This document shows positions 25,901 to 35,481 of a stretch of 61,202 bases of DNA, piece after piece. The notes under the pieces are model-generated. The model was not told where the DNA came from and made no database searches. It saw only the letters and a list, made by a program, of their open reading frames with translations. Origin of the DNA: Lingula anatina (Eukaryota > Brachiopoda > Lingulata > Lingulida > Lingulidae). Numbering within the stretch: position 1 is the stretch's first letter; each line of letters opens with the position of its first letter. Made by a program: the position numbers and the translations under genes. The stretch lies in assembly GCF_001039355.2 (NCBI RefSeq), contig NW_019775931.1:41787-102988 (forward strand), in the 5' to 3' direction.

Positions 25901-28900
25901 TACCAATCTGCTAGGTATAATAATGTTAGCTGTGATAGTACAGTGTGTTAGTTGTGACAGTGCACTGTGTCAGTTGTGACAGAAAGGTGTGTTAGCTGTA
26001 ACAGTACAGTGTGTTGGCTGTGACAATACAGTGTGTTAGTTGTGACAGTACAGTGTGTTAGTTGTGACAGTACAGTGTGTTGGCTGTGACAGTAAATTGT
26101 GTTAGCTGTAACAGTACAGTGTGTTGGCTGTGACAATACAGTGTGTTAGTTGTGACAGTACAGTGTGTTAGTTGTGACAGTACAGTGTGTTGGCTGTGAC
26201 AGTAAATTGTGTTAGCTGTAACAGTACAGTGTGTTGGCTGTGACAATACAGTGTGTTAGTTGTGACAGTACAGTGTGTTAGTTGTGACAGTACAGTGTGT
26301 TGGCTGTGACAGTAAATTGTGTTAGCTGTAACAGTACAGTGTGTTGGCTGTGACAATACAGTGTGTTAGTTGTGACAGTACAGTGTGTTAGTTGTGACAG
26401 TACAGTGTGTTGGCTGTGACAGTAAATTGTGTTAGCTGTAACAGTACAGTGTGTTGGCTGTGACAATACAGTGTGTTAGTTGTGACAGTACAGTGTGTTA
26501 GTTGTGACAGTACAGTGTGTTGGCTGTGACAGTAAATTGTGTTAGCTGTAACAGTACAGTGTGTTGGCTGTGACAATACAGTGTGTTAGTTGTGACAGTA
26601 CAGTGTGTTAGTTGTGACAGTACAGTGTGTTGGCTGTGACAGTAAATTGTGTTAGCTGTAACAGTACAGTGTGTTGGCTGTGACAATACAGTGTGTTAGT
26701 TGTGACAGTACAGTGTGTTAGTTGTGACAGTACAGTGTGTTGGCTGTGACAGTAAATTGTGTTAGCTGTAACAGTACAGTGTGTTGGCTGTGACAATACA
26801 GTGTGTTAGTTGTGACAGTACAGTGTGTTAGTTGTGACAGTACAGTGTGTTGGCTGTGACAGTAAATTGTGTTAGCTGTAACAGTACAGTGTGTTGGCTG
26901 TGACAATACAGTATGTTGGCTGTGATGGTGTGTTGGCATATTATCTATTACCTATCATTATCATCCTCTTCCACCTCATCTGACGTGGCCCAATCTTCTT
27001 CTTCCTCCAGGTCCACCATCATAGCCAGCACCTGAGGCACTGGAAGAACCACAGCTTACTCTTAATATCTGCTACTTGATTAAACAAGACTTTTTATTGC
27101 TAATTTCAGTAGCAGGAGTCTTTTAACCATCTGAGCTTTAAAAAGTGAGAAATCGGTGTTTCATGTCAAAAAAGTTGCTTGAATTAAAAAATTCAAGCAA
27201 CTTTTAACCATAAAAATAAAGCACAACTATCTGTACAATTCTTTCATTTACAAAACTTTCTGCTGTATAACTCACCTAACAAAGGAATAAACTTCTCAAA
27301 TTTCCGGACCATGGCGGGGGCCGTCTCTGACAGAGTGACAATGACCTCTAGTGCCAGCTGTCTCCAGTTGTCCTCCATGTTAGCATCAGATATCACCTGA
27401 TAGACACAGAACAACCTAAGGTCAAAGGCAACCTCACAAACATGGAAGGTTTGGTCCACCAACTATGAACTTCCATAACACAAACAGTGATTTCCCGTTG
27501 GAACTCAATGCTAAGAAAACATGAAGCTATTGTAAGCCCTCAGGTTCACATGACCAAGATCCATAGGAGATGGATCAAAGCATAATCTAATACAGAATGA
27601 TTCTATTTCATCATCCTATTTAGAGACCTTTTTCATAGTATACTTGTGCTCTATTCTGTCAGACATAAAATAACAAACATGAAGCAATAAAACAATTATT
27701 TTACATGTGACATAAAGCACTGTAAAACCAGTGCCATAACCCACTCACCTTGAGACAAAATCCAAACAATGTCTCCAGCTGACTGCGCAGGTATTTTGGT
27801 GTGTTCTCTGCCAGGTCTATTAAACACTTCAGAATGCTGTCGTCTGTGCCTTGTTGTATGCTCTGGGTCACTCCCTGGAACACACAATGTGAGAGTTTTC
27901 AATGATATTGTGTTTGCTGCGAGTGTGTTAGGTGTGACAGTGTGTTAAATGTGACAACAGTGCAGAGATTGTGTTGGTTGAGAATGAAAGCAGATATTGT
28001 GTTAGCTGTGATATTGTTATATGTGACAGTGTGTTAGGTGTGACAGTGTGTCAGCTATGACAGTGTAAAAGGCCTGATTGTGTGTTAGCTGTGACAGCGT
28101 GTTTAATGTGAGATTGTGTTGGCCGAGGATAAAAGCAGAGATTGTGTTAGTTGAGACTGAGAGCAGTGATTGTGTTGGTTGAGGTTGTGTTAAATAAGAC
28201 ATACGACATACCTCCACAATTCCAGGCAACAGATCACGGAAATGAGATAACAAGTGATCTTCCTTCTCATTGGACATCAAAAATGAGGTTGCTGCACGGA
28301 TAGCTTCATACCTTACCTGAAACAGTTGCCACACTGGATGTTAAATCATTTTTTAAAATATTTATAGAAATGGATAAGTCAAGAACACAGAGACAATATA
28401 CATGTCAGATGGCTGTATATATACTTGCATCCTAACTGCCTTGATCATGTATACACTTACCCCTTGTCTGCCCTGATCATGTATACACTTACCTCCTGAC
28501 TGCCCTGACCATGTATACACTTACCCCTTGACTGCCCTGACGATGTATACACTTACCTCCTGACTGCCCTGACCATGTATACACTTACCCCTAGATTGCC
28601 CTGACCATGTATACACTTTCCCCTTGACTGCCCTGACCATGTATACACTTACTTCCTGACTGCCCTGATCATGTATACACTTACCTCCTGACTGCCCTGA
28701 TCATGTATACACTTACCTCCTGACTGCCCTGACCATGTATACACTTACCTCCCGACTGACCTGATCATGTATACACTTACCTCCTGACTGCCCTTACCAT
28801 GTATTCACTTACCTCCCGACTGCCCTGATCATGTATACACTGGTGTAACATTTGCTTGATGACATCTATGTAGTGTGATTGCTGGTTACCAAATATGCCA

Positions 28901-29688
28901 GGCACAGCGCTGAAATCAATAAAAGATTTTTTGTAAGTCCTTAATGAGAGAATCTCTTTTTAGACCTGGGTTAGAGAAGTTGGTACAGTCAAACATAAAC
29001 TTACCAGAAAATATGAAGTGCACCCTCTTTAAGTCCAGGGTCGGGAGAGCTGGCACAGTCAAACATGAACTTGAGGACTTCCGGCCATTGGTTGTTACCC
29101 TCTTCATCTGAGAAAAAGTTTTAAGTGTCCAGTAATAAAATTTGGTATCAGTTTTTTCAGAGCGCATATAAACTGAGACATGGAATATCCCTAAAAAAAA
29201 AAAAGAGTTATTTCTTTAACTATCATAATCTGGCATATGTCTGGCACATGTCTTGCTGTCCCATCATGTCACAATGTAAAGAGCTGTGATAGAAGCCCTG
29301 GTCAGACCTACCTATTAGACATCTAGAAAACTCTGCCACCGCATCACAGATTTTCTTACGGACTGGCTGCATGGACTCGCCTTGAATAGCCAACAGGAGC
29401 TGTTCTTTCATTACGCCTCGAATGTCCTCCGGTAATGCAGGCCACCAATCTTCAAATGATGTTGTGAACAGACGACGTAGCAGCACCGCTGCCATAGTGC
29501 GCACCTGGAACAGATTGATATATGCAGCGCTTGTAACAACATGGCACAGGAAAATCTACATATCCTCTGATATTCCCACAATTCTACTTCACTTGACAAG
29601 CACTGGTAGCTTATTATCTCTACTTCCTCAAGCTAGATACTCCTACCATAGATACCTCCTCAATATTTCTTATCCTCCTAACACCACA

Positions 29689-29779
<91 letters not shown>

Positions 29780-30854
29780 CCATACCTCGACACCTGTATT
29801 TCCATTCTTTACTGTTGTCAACAAGAGAGGCAGTTTACTCTGTATGGTGATTGCTTCGTAGGCTTCCTAGAAAAGAGAAGCAATAAAACATCTTTAATAC
29901 TGGTCAGAGTTTGGAAAATATCTCTCACCTCCACCACACACAAAATACCCAACTCTTTTTAAGTCTTCTCTCACAGTTAGCAACAAGATATGACAATTTG
30001 TACAAAGTATATATATATATATATATTTTTTTTTTTACAGGGATAGAAATGGGTCTAATCTAATCTAATCTAAAAACATACAACGTATAAGCAAGGAACA
30101 GAAGGAGCTAGAAATCAAACCCAAAAACACCACAATACTAGAAAATCAATATCCTGTTCCAGATAAATAATGCCATTAAAACATGTTTAATGGATAATAT
30201 ATTAGAGCAGACAACTACATCTCCCCTTCCAAAAAGCAGAAAAAAACTTTAAAATTTTCGCCAGTCAAGACCAAGCTGTATTTGGAGCAGGTATACTTGG
30301 GTATAATAATTAGACACAAATATGGCAGTGTGTGGCTGGTATTAAAACTACACAGCTCTCCAACAGGCATCCCACAACCCGTGAGCTGAGGAGCTGAGTC
30401 AGCTGACTCACATATTTCTTTAAGCTCGCCCTGCTCTCTAGCTGTGGATCTTCACAGCGGGTAAACCACAATACAGGGTGAAAGATATCGGAAATATTTG
30501 AGAAAACTCTGACCATTATGATATTTATTTACGGGATTGTATAACTTATACCACGTACAGAACATGGTTAGAAGGACATCCTTCACACAATCCAACTACG
30601 ACACTACGCTTCACTTCAACGCACCATATCTACATAGAACAGCCCACACACACACACGTGTGAGCGTGGGAGACTGCCTTCCACACGAGACTTCATTTGT
30701 CGCCTTCAGAGACCTACAAGTGCTTTTAACTCACACGACTGATAGTTCAAGTAACATACATGATAAAACTCACCTCTGCTTGCGATCGTGTTTTATTTTC
30801 TGTACTAAGTAGGCTCTGCAGCAAAGCCTCAAACTGCTGCTGGTCGGCCGCCAT
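16916..30854 (-). CDS. IPO5: Importin-5 (karyopherin beta-3), 22 exons, C-terminus missing
   Basis: Nuclear import receptor built of HEAT repeats. Minus-strand exons, all in frame: 30854-30774, 29866-29786, 29504-29312, 29107-29005, 28909-28813, 28316-28212, 27874-27749, 27396-27276, 27039-26952, 25799-25693, 25301-25177, 24672-24583, 24383-24210, 23778-23678, 23382-23265, 22790-22707, 22401-22269, 22121-22060, 18295-18139, 17829-17657, 17369-17258, 16971-16916. The 829 codons align end to end with vertebrate importin-5: [19 protein letters not shown] at the start, [19 protein letters not shown], the acidic [68 protein letters not shown], and [15 protein letters not shown] at the end. About 265 C-terminal residues (of ~1,095) are absent, most likely an assembly break at the N at 16819. 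All introns look GT-AG except intron 19 (U12-type AT-AC). Confidence 0.95.
17830..18138 (-). other. U12-type AT-AC intron of importin-5 (intron 19)
   Basis: After TTC CAT GAT G the intron begins ATATCCTTTT, a perfect minor-spliceosome AT-AC donor. It ends TATCCTTGACTGTACAGTAC, with a branch-site match (TCCTTGAC against TTCCTTRAC) about 11 nt before the terminal AC. Joining GATG to ATTGTCGG restores the frame ([15 protein letters not shown]). No GT donor or AG acceptor gives an in-frame join here. Confidence 0.92.
18325..18565. repeat. Intron-18 minisatellite, left block
   Basis: Units such as GTGTACTGAAGGCTGGGCCT and TGTACTGAGGGCCTTTATTG repeat irregularly. It is the same array as 21555-22059. 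The two blocks are one minisatellite split by the transposon at 18570-21550. Confidence 0.92.
18835..19045 (+). pseudogene. Decayed THAP-domain fragment inside the Kolobok-like element
   Basis: The plus strand reads [22 protein letters not shown], an in-frame TGA, then [18 protein letters not shown]. The spacing follows a THAP finger (C-x-x-C ... FFRFP ... KDF-P-S ... R-x-CxxHF). The second Cys is replaced, the last His is Gln, and a stop sits near the usual Trp position. A possible downstream exon begins after the AG at 19441-19443 ([19 protein letters not shown]). No start codon is visible, so this is a relic. Confidence 0.5.
21130..21310 (-). pseudogene. Exon-like relic with LPYxFEP-SDSEDE motif inside the Kolobok-like element
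   Basis: The minus strand has an open stretch reading [20 protein letters not shown], then [20 protein letters not shown] followed by a Gly/Glu-rich tail. The LPYxFEP + acidic pattern recalls the N-terminal part of transposon-associated proteins seen in aquatic animals, but I cannot name the family. No in-frame ATG is present. Being close to the right terminal repeat suggests it belonged to the element's own gene. Confidence 0.4.
21555..22059. repeat. Intron-18 minisatellite, right block, abutting the exon 18 donor
   Basis: About 20-26-bp units on the theme GTGTTGTGTACTGAAGGCCT continue right up to the donor of importin-5 exon 18. On the sense strand the intron starts GTCAGTACACAACACAGGCC, and CAGTACACAACACAGGCC is itself the repeat unit, so the splice site sits at the edge of the array. 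Confidence 0.93.
23841..23868 (-). repeat. Partial duplicate of the exon 14 acceptor and first codons
   Basis: Upstream of importin-5 exon 14 (starting 23778) the sense strand has a second TTTTCAG|CTGGTGGAGAAG and the codons for LVEKGQKLV, then diverges into intron sequence. A local duplication of a 3' splice site with about 28 nt of exon. No donor follows, so it is not a usable exon as it stands. Confidence 0.85.
25399..25564. mobile_element. Foldback MITE in importin-5 intron 10
   Basis: The left arm TTGATCCAACTCTGCGGGGA...TTAACATGCC and the right arm GGCATGTTAATC...GAGTTGGACCAATCAA are imperfect inverted repeats of about 65 bp around a short centre. No ORF. The size and structure are typical of a non-autonomous DNA element. 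Confidence 0.75.
25928..26935. repeat. 110-bp higher-order minisatellite (5 x 22 bp), about 9 copies
   Basis: The 22-bp monomer ACAGTACAGTGTGTTGGCTG(TG) occurs in five variants in fixed order, so the array repeats every 110 bp; the marker variant with TAAATTGTG recurs at 26089, 26199, 26309 and on to 26859. Copies are almost identical. It fills most of importin-5 intron 9, beginning about 16 bp after the exon 9 donor. The 62-codon minus-strand ORFs in each copy are a by-product. Confidence 0.97.
27170..27205. repeat. Perfect 16-bp inverted repeat (hairpin)
   Basis: AAAAGTTGCTTGAATT, a loop AAAA, then AATTCAAGCAACTTTT. It lies within importin-5 intron 8. It could form a strong hairpin in RNA or be the remnant of a small palindromic element. 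Confidence 0.9.
27905..28205. repeat. Degenerate TGTGTTAGCTGTGACAG repeats in importin-5 intron 6
   Basis: Irregular copies of GTGTTAGSTGTGACAGTGTG are scattered between the exon 6 donor (28211) and exon 7. The motif is related to the 22-bp monomer of the 110-bp array in intron 9 and has the same orientation relative to transcription. Confidence 0.75.
28430..28845. repeat. 32-bp minisatellite made from the exon 5 / intron 5 junction, about 13 copies
   Basis: CATGTATACACTTACCTCCT plus GACTGCCCTGAC recurs every 32 bp (starts 28446, 28478, 28510 and so on). The rightmost unit contains the real end of importin-5 exon 5. On the sense strand each unit reads GATCAGGGCAGTCGGGAG|GTAAGTGTATACATG-like, so nearly every unit repeats the last exon bases and a GTAAGT donor. 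A 32-bp shift changes frame, so use of a downstream copy would matter for the protein. Confidence 0.95.
28933..29072 (-). repeat. Two-copy 70-bp duplication across the exon 4 / intron 4 junction
   Basis: The exon 4 segment coding [20 protein letters not shown] has a decayed copy directly after the donor, reading [19 protein letters not shown]. The offset is 70 bp (29072 against 29002). The second copy has lost its donor. It would be retained only by intron retention. Confidence 0.88.
29689..29775. repeat. (TC)n(AC)n compound microsatellite
   Basis: TC run followed by AC run, ending about 10 bp from the exon 2 donor of importin-5. Confidence 0.97.
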
Positions 30855-31662
30855 TTTAATCTTGATAGAGAGATATTTTACCTCTGACCTTTCACTTCCC
30901 GCGATTTTTTCGTTTCCGGGTTTACGCCAAGACAAGCCACATTAGGTAGTATTTCTGTGTGAATGCCGACAAAATATTTTTATATTTTACGATAAATTAT
31001 TAGCTGTGACTTTTCATTTAATTCATTTACCCAATCTGAATTATGTTCATATAATTTTCATTGTTACTGTCACTCTAAAAAAAAAAAAAACTCTAATCAT
31101 TGTGTTTGTCTAACGTCGTCTATGTCAGCGCTAGCGTCAATGTCAGCGCTCGGGGATTTTGTTTGGTTAAAACGCCGACCAAGTTACAAAATCAGCTCAA
31201 CCCGACAGTACCTAGTATTTATGACGTATGCGTACAGTTATTGTATTTTTATTTCTCATATGAAAGCCGGAATAAAAACTAGCTGGTACTCTGTGGGAAA
31301 ATCATACATTGATAGCTTAATGACTTGGCAACAAATGAACAACTGTACAATAACGAGCTCATCCAATCGACTGAAAATAGAGTTAACTGGAGGACCCTGA
31401 TCGTCGATACCTGCACCAGGCCTGACACATGATGATGATGATAATTTTGCGACGATTTTTTTTTCATGTTAATGTTCTTGGAGGCTTTGGTAAAAAAAAA
31501 AAATAATAATACTAATAATAATTAAACGCATATTTGGCTGGAACTCACTATGATATATCAAAGAAAAAGCTCATATATATATTTTCCACCGATATCTGAC
31601 CAGGGAATTTTATCAGAATTACATGTATATCGGAACCGATATAATTCCCTGATCTGACGAAC
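30855..31662. other. Upstream region of importin-5, with a small inverted repeat
   Basis: The importin-5 promoter should lie just above 30854; GC-richer sequence with TTCCCGCGAT-type text is seen near 30895-30920, but no TATA box. At 31595-31614 and 31639-31658 an imperfect inverted repeat (TCTGACCAGGGAATTTTATC and its counterpart) could form a hairpin. No gene seen. Confidence 0.4.
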
Positions 31663-31971
31663 TTAAAGGGATAACAACTCTTCGTATGGGATCTAGATTT
31701 CACAATAAATACACTATAAACAACTCATAGAAATATAATATATTCTATTTTACCACAAAAAAAAAACGGCAGTTATAGCAATTAATCTGAAATCTATGCT
31801 TGTCATCAGACCATGTGACCTCCATAGATGGCTATACTCTGAAATAATCTCTTAAGAGAATCTCTTATTACAAAAAAAAAAAAAAAAAAAAAAAGAAATG
31901 GATTCATTAACCATTGGTAAGTATGGGAAAATTCATTTTTTGGCCAAAATGAACAGTTGTTATCCCTTTAA
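31663..31971. mobile_element. MITE flanked by TTAA (family A, copy 2, inverted)
   Basis: Starts TTAAAGGGATAACAACTCTT and ends with its inverted counterpart ...GTTGTTATCCCTTTAA. The interior matches the element at 9248-9617 in opposite orientation, including the poly-A/T tract and ATAGCCATCTATGGAGGTCA on the other strand. TTAA at both edges is the presumed duplication. Confidence 0.87.
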
Positions 31972-32769
31972 ATTCTCTTTAAAATAAATTCGCTAAGCTT
32001 TGATTGATGAAAAGGCAGATGGAGTTCGAAATTCAGCACGATATAGGCCTAACTTTTGTTATTTTTTATTATTTATTTTCGCTGCTCTCGCCCCATAACA
32101 GCCAAACAGTAAAATCATTTTACTTTACACTTACAAGGCGGCCTCGTTTGGCATTAAATACAGAGTGCAAAGTTTGAAAATCTGTAGTGTACAGGAACGT
32201 ATAATATTATAACCCCGGGACCAATCTGTGGGACCAGTCGATGGCAATCATACCCCTGCAGTTAGTTCAGAAACACGCCACTTTTTCATGGCCCACATCC
32301 ACCTAATGCTGCAAAGATATAGGGAATCAATACACCGTCAATACAATTACATGAAATCATAAAATTCTCTCCGACCCTCAGCCAGTTGCCGATATATGGG
32401 GAATCAATACTGAACACAATCAGGTACCTTCTGTGTGGACGCACGGCTGTTGGTTTTAGTTATCACAGTCCTCCACTGAAGACACCGGCCAGCAGACGGC
32501 TCCCTGCTGTATCCTATTAGCAGTATTTAACACCCAGGTACCCGTAGGACAGACGGAGACTTCTGAAATTATACTCAATTCAATGACATTACCTTGTTAA
32601 CGAAATAGACACGTGCTTTTTAGGAAGGTATCCCAAACGACGAAGTCCAGCACGAAACCATGTTCGTGTTTTAATTTTTTATGATGGCTTACCATTAAAG
32701 GGCCCTTAATTTCAACAACCAAACCAACTTTTGGCACATTATTAAAAAAACTACGGACTCTTCCTTGCC
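31972..32769 (+). other. Upstream region of the ankyrin-Death gene, no gene seen
   Basis: Non-coding sequence between the MITE and the ATG at 32770. The short direct repeat ATAGGGAATCAATAC / ATGGGGAATCAATAC occurs near 32320 and 32397. I see no clear core promoter element. Confidence 0.4.
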
Positions 32770-34332
32770 ATGGACACATGTGAGAAGACCCGAGAGGGCT
32801 TGGTTGCCGCCATTGCAGAAAATGACTTGGCGCAGGCTGAGTTTCTCCTGGCGGCGCAGGCTGAGGAAAACGCTGAGGATTGGGATGCCTCCACTGTCGT
32901 CTGCAAACCCACAAGACACGGCCAAGTGGCGCTGCTGGAGGCCGTCAGAGCAGGTCTCAAGGAATTCATAGAATTATTCCTAACGTACCGCGTAGACGTT
33001 AACTGCCAGGACAGCAAAGAGACATGTCCCCCTCTCCTGGTAGCTGCCAGTATGGGGGAGACAGACATGGCGGCTATGCTGGTCCAAGGCGGGGCAGACG
33101 TTGATATTGCAGGTCCTGACAACGCCACTGCACTCATACTGGCTGCAGACAACGACCGCAGGGACACGGTGAGACTTCTGCTGCAGCACGGAGCATCTGT
33201 GGACAGACAGGACAAATATGGCGGCAGTGCGCTGTTCCTGGCGTCACAGGGCGGTCACACAGAGATCGTGGAGGAGTTAATCCGTGCAGGTGCCAGCGTC
33301 GACATGGTCACCAGTGATGGCGTCAGCAGCCTATTCGCGGCTTCATCAGGCGGTCACCATGGCGTCGTGTGTGCACTATTATCAGCGGGCGCGGACGTCC
33401 ATCTTATGAGTCCTGAGGGGTTCTCTGCCCTGTGGTTGGCGTCCCAGAATGGACACGACAGAGTGATAAAGCGGCTGCTGAACGCTGGAGCAGACGCAAA
33501 CAACACCGACAGAGCCGGCTGGAGTTGTCTGCTCAAAGCGTGCTACAAGGGGCACAGAGCTGTGGTGCGTGCCCTGTTGAAAGCCAAGGCAGCAGTTAAC
33601 AGCCAAGAGGACGCCATGGGTTGGGCACCTCTACACGCGGCGGCGCAGATCGGAGCCAGGGACATCGTGTCCGATCTTCTTTTGGCCGCAGCCGACGCCG
33701 AGATACGTTCGAAAGACGGCTGGACGCCACTACACTGCGCTTCAACATTTGGTCAGACGGACGTCATCAAACTACTCCTGGAGTATGGTGCTGACACAAC
33801 CGCTCAAGATGCTTCCTTGAAAACGCCGGAGTATCTAGCCCAGGTGTGCGAACAGGAGAACGCTGTGGCCCTCCTAACAGAAGGCCTAAACATGGTGCGG
33901 GTCGACCACTACGAGGCGGCTCTGCTGCGTCTCTTCAATGAAGTTTCCGGAGACATGGCGGAGGACTGGATCTTCTTGGCCCGAGAGCTTAAATTTGTAA
34001 AGCCTAAGCTTATGGAGAAGAAAATTAAAGATATCCTCCAAGAATTTCCCCGGAGTAAAAAGGAACAAGCATTCCAAAGCCTGCTGCAGTGGAAGCTGTA
34101 CCACGGCAAGGACGCCACAGCATGGGCCCTGGCGCGATGCTTACATAGATGTCGCCACAAGTATGTTTCTCAAAAGGTAGAGCAGTTAGCCAGGAATATG
34201 TTTATATGGAACAAAACAGGCCCACTTTGTTACGTGTGCCATACCTCTTACGTCATCAACCGGAGAGAGTGTCGTCATAAGTTGGACATGTATAGTTCTC
34301 GACAGGTAGACCAGTTTTCTAGTGCACCGTAG
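32770..34332 (+). CDS. Ankyrin-repeat and Death-domain protein, intronless, 520 aa
   Basis: A single open frame from ATG 32770 to TAG 34330-34332. Residues about 45-370 hold nine or so ankyrin repeats with typical cores (ALFLASQGGHTEIVEELIRA, APLHAAAQIGARDIVSDLL, TPLHCASTFGQTDVIKLLL). Residues about 385-475 form a Death domain: LLRLFNEVSGDMAEDWIFLA, Q-x-x-x-LLQWKLYHGKDAT, then an Arg/His-rich last helix. The tail is short with no other domain recognised. Ankyrin-Death proteins act as cytoplasmic adaptors in apoptosis or innate immunity; the partner is unknown. There is no intron in 1.56 kb although the neighbouring genes are intron-rich, so it may be a retrogene. Any SOCS box is absent. Confidence 0.9.
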   Translation: MDTCEKTREGLVAAIAENDLAQAEFLLAAQAEENAEDWDASTVVCKPTRHGQVALLEAVRAGLKEFIELFLTYRVDVNCQDSKETCPPLLVAASMGETDMAAMLVQGGADVDIAGPDNATALILAADNDRRDTVRLLLQHGASVDRQDKYGGSALFLASQGGHTEIVEELIRAGASVDMVTSDGVSSLFAASSGGHHGVVCALLSAGADVHLMSPEGFSALWLASQNGHDRVIKRLLNAGADANNTDRAGWSCLLKACYKGHRAVVRALLKAKAAVNSQEDAMGWAPLHAAAQIGARDIVSDLLLAAADAEIRSKDGWTPLHCASTFGQTDVIKLLLEYGADTTAQDASLKTPEYLAQVCEQENAVALLTEGLNMVRVDHYEAALLRLFNEVSGDMAEDWIFLARELKFVKPKLMEKKIKDILQEFPRSKKEQAFQSLLQWKLYHGKDATAWALARCLHRCRHKYVSQKVEQLARNMFIWNKTGPLCYVCHTSYVINRRECRHKLDMYSSRQVDQFSSAP

Positions 34333-35239
34333 ACGCCGGGCAGAAACACGAAAAGAATGACATACAAACCCATGCAAGCTCTCGCAGCAGAGACGGTGTT
34401 TCATTCCTTTCTACGTACTTCGATATCAATATTTTAACGAATGACCATGATCAAGCCATATATTTTTGTATAAAAAAGTATCAAAGAAAGCAGAGATGTA
34501 TTTGATAACTATTTCATGCCTATATGCTTTGTTTACTTAGCTTCAAAGGTATACTGCGAGAATCTGAAAATACAGCACATTTATATATTTACCCTACAAT
34601 GTATATGTCATAATTCCCCATCTAAACCTTAAAGACGACAAAACTCCTTAAATAAAAGTCTATCTGAAGCGTGCCTGGTGTGTTTATTATCGTTATTATC
34701 TCTGGCCGATCATTGATCATTCATTCTGCAGCCAAATCGATGCTTGTGCCTCATTTTTACGACTACAGCGATGCCATGCAGTTTCACGATCGCACAAAGG
34801 ACGCAGAAAGGACGCCGTCCAGTGTAAAGGGGGTTTAAATGCATGTATAACTGACACTGAGTCATGTTTTGATAACATTGTGGGAATGCTTTTAACAAGC
34901 ATACGTTAGACATGGTAATAAAAAATGTGCATGCATATTGTAATGATGCAAAATCGGAAATCCTTTTTGTATTTTTTTTAAACCTTAACAAAAAAAAAGT
35001 ACAATTTGTTAATTAATATGTTAATAAAACGTGCATCCAACGTTTCTCATTTCGATGTTACTAAGCACCTAATCCGTTTAATAAAGCCTGACACTTGCTT
35101 ACTGACAAACAGATTTTCTACGTGGTCACCCTCGTTCTCTAAGACATGGGAAAAGTGCCACAAGGGACCCTGAACACTCGCTTGCGGCTCGACAATACAC
35201 CCGTTATATTTTACGAACAGTTAGGACACTCGCATTGTA
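34333..35239 (+). other. 3' UTR of the ankyrin-Death gene, then intergenic
   Basis: AATAAA at 34651-34656 is the likely polyadenylation signal (3' UTR of about 330 nt). The rest, up to the U1 array, holds no gene I can support. A stretch near 34790-34840 looks like a dispersed-repeat fragment but has no clear ends. Confidence 0.5.
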
Positions 35240-35481
35240 TCCATCACTGAATCTCCACTCAATGACTCTAAAAGCATACCAACGGTTTTTTCTCGTAATG
35301 CCTCAGAGGTACTCTGAGAGTCGGGGCACTATAAAGCTAACTTGGTCACTATACCTTTCCATGTGTTAACTTTACTATATTGACACCGTGCGAAAGGGCA
35401 ATACCAAAATCTAGAATTCCGAGTACTACGAGGAAGAAGTACTCAAGGGTTGCTGAGTGCAATTGACATTGAATTAAAAAA

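Noticed and set aside
25948-26939. Eight near-identical minus-strand ORFs ([20 protein letters not shown]...)
   Set aside because: Pure translation of the 110-bp minisatellite inside an importin-5 intron.
28430-28845. Regularly spaced 32-bp repeats that might suggest a CRISPR array
   Set aside because: Repeats are directly abutting with no spacers, and the locus is a eukaryotic intron.
28916-29005. [19 protein letters not shown] as an alternative importin-5 exon
   Set aside because: A decayed duplicate directly after the exon 4 donor without its own acceptor or donor; it would break the protein.
29422-29850. 142-codon plus-strand ORF across importin-5 exons 2-3
   Set aside because: Antisense to confirmed exons and built largely on the TC/AC microsatellite.
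34710-34991. Minus-strand ORF containing HLNPLYTGRRPFCVL
   Set aside because: Looks like a dispersed-repeat fragment downstream of the ankyrin gene; no gene structure.
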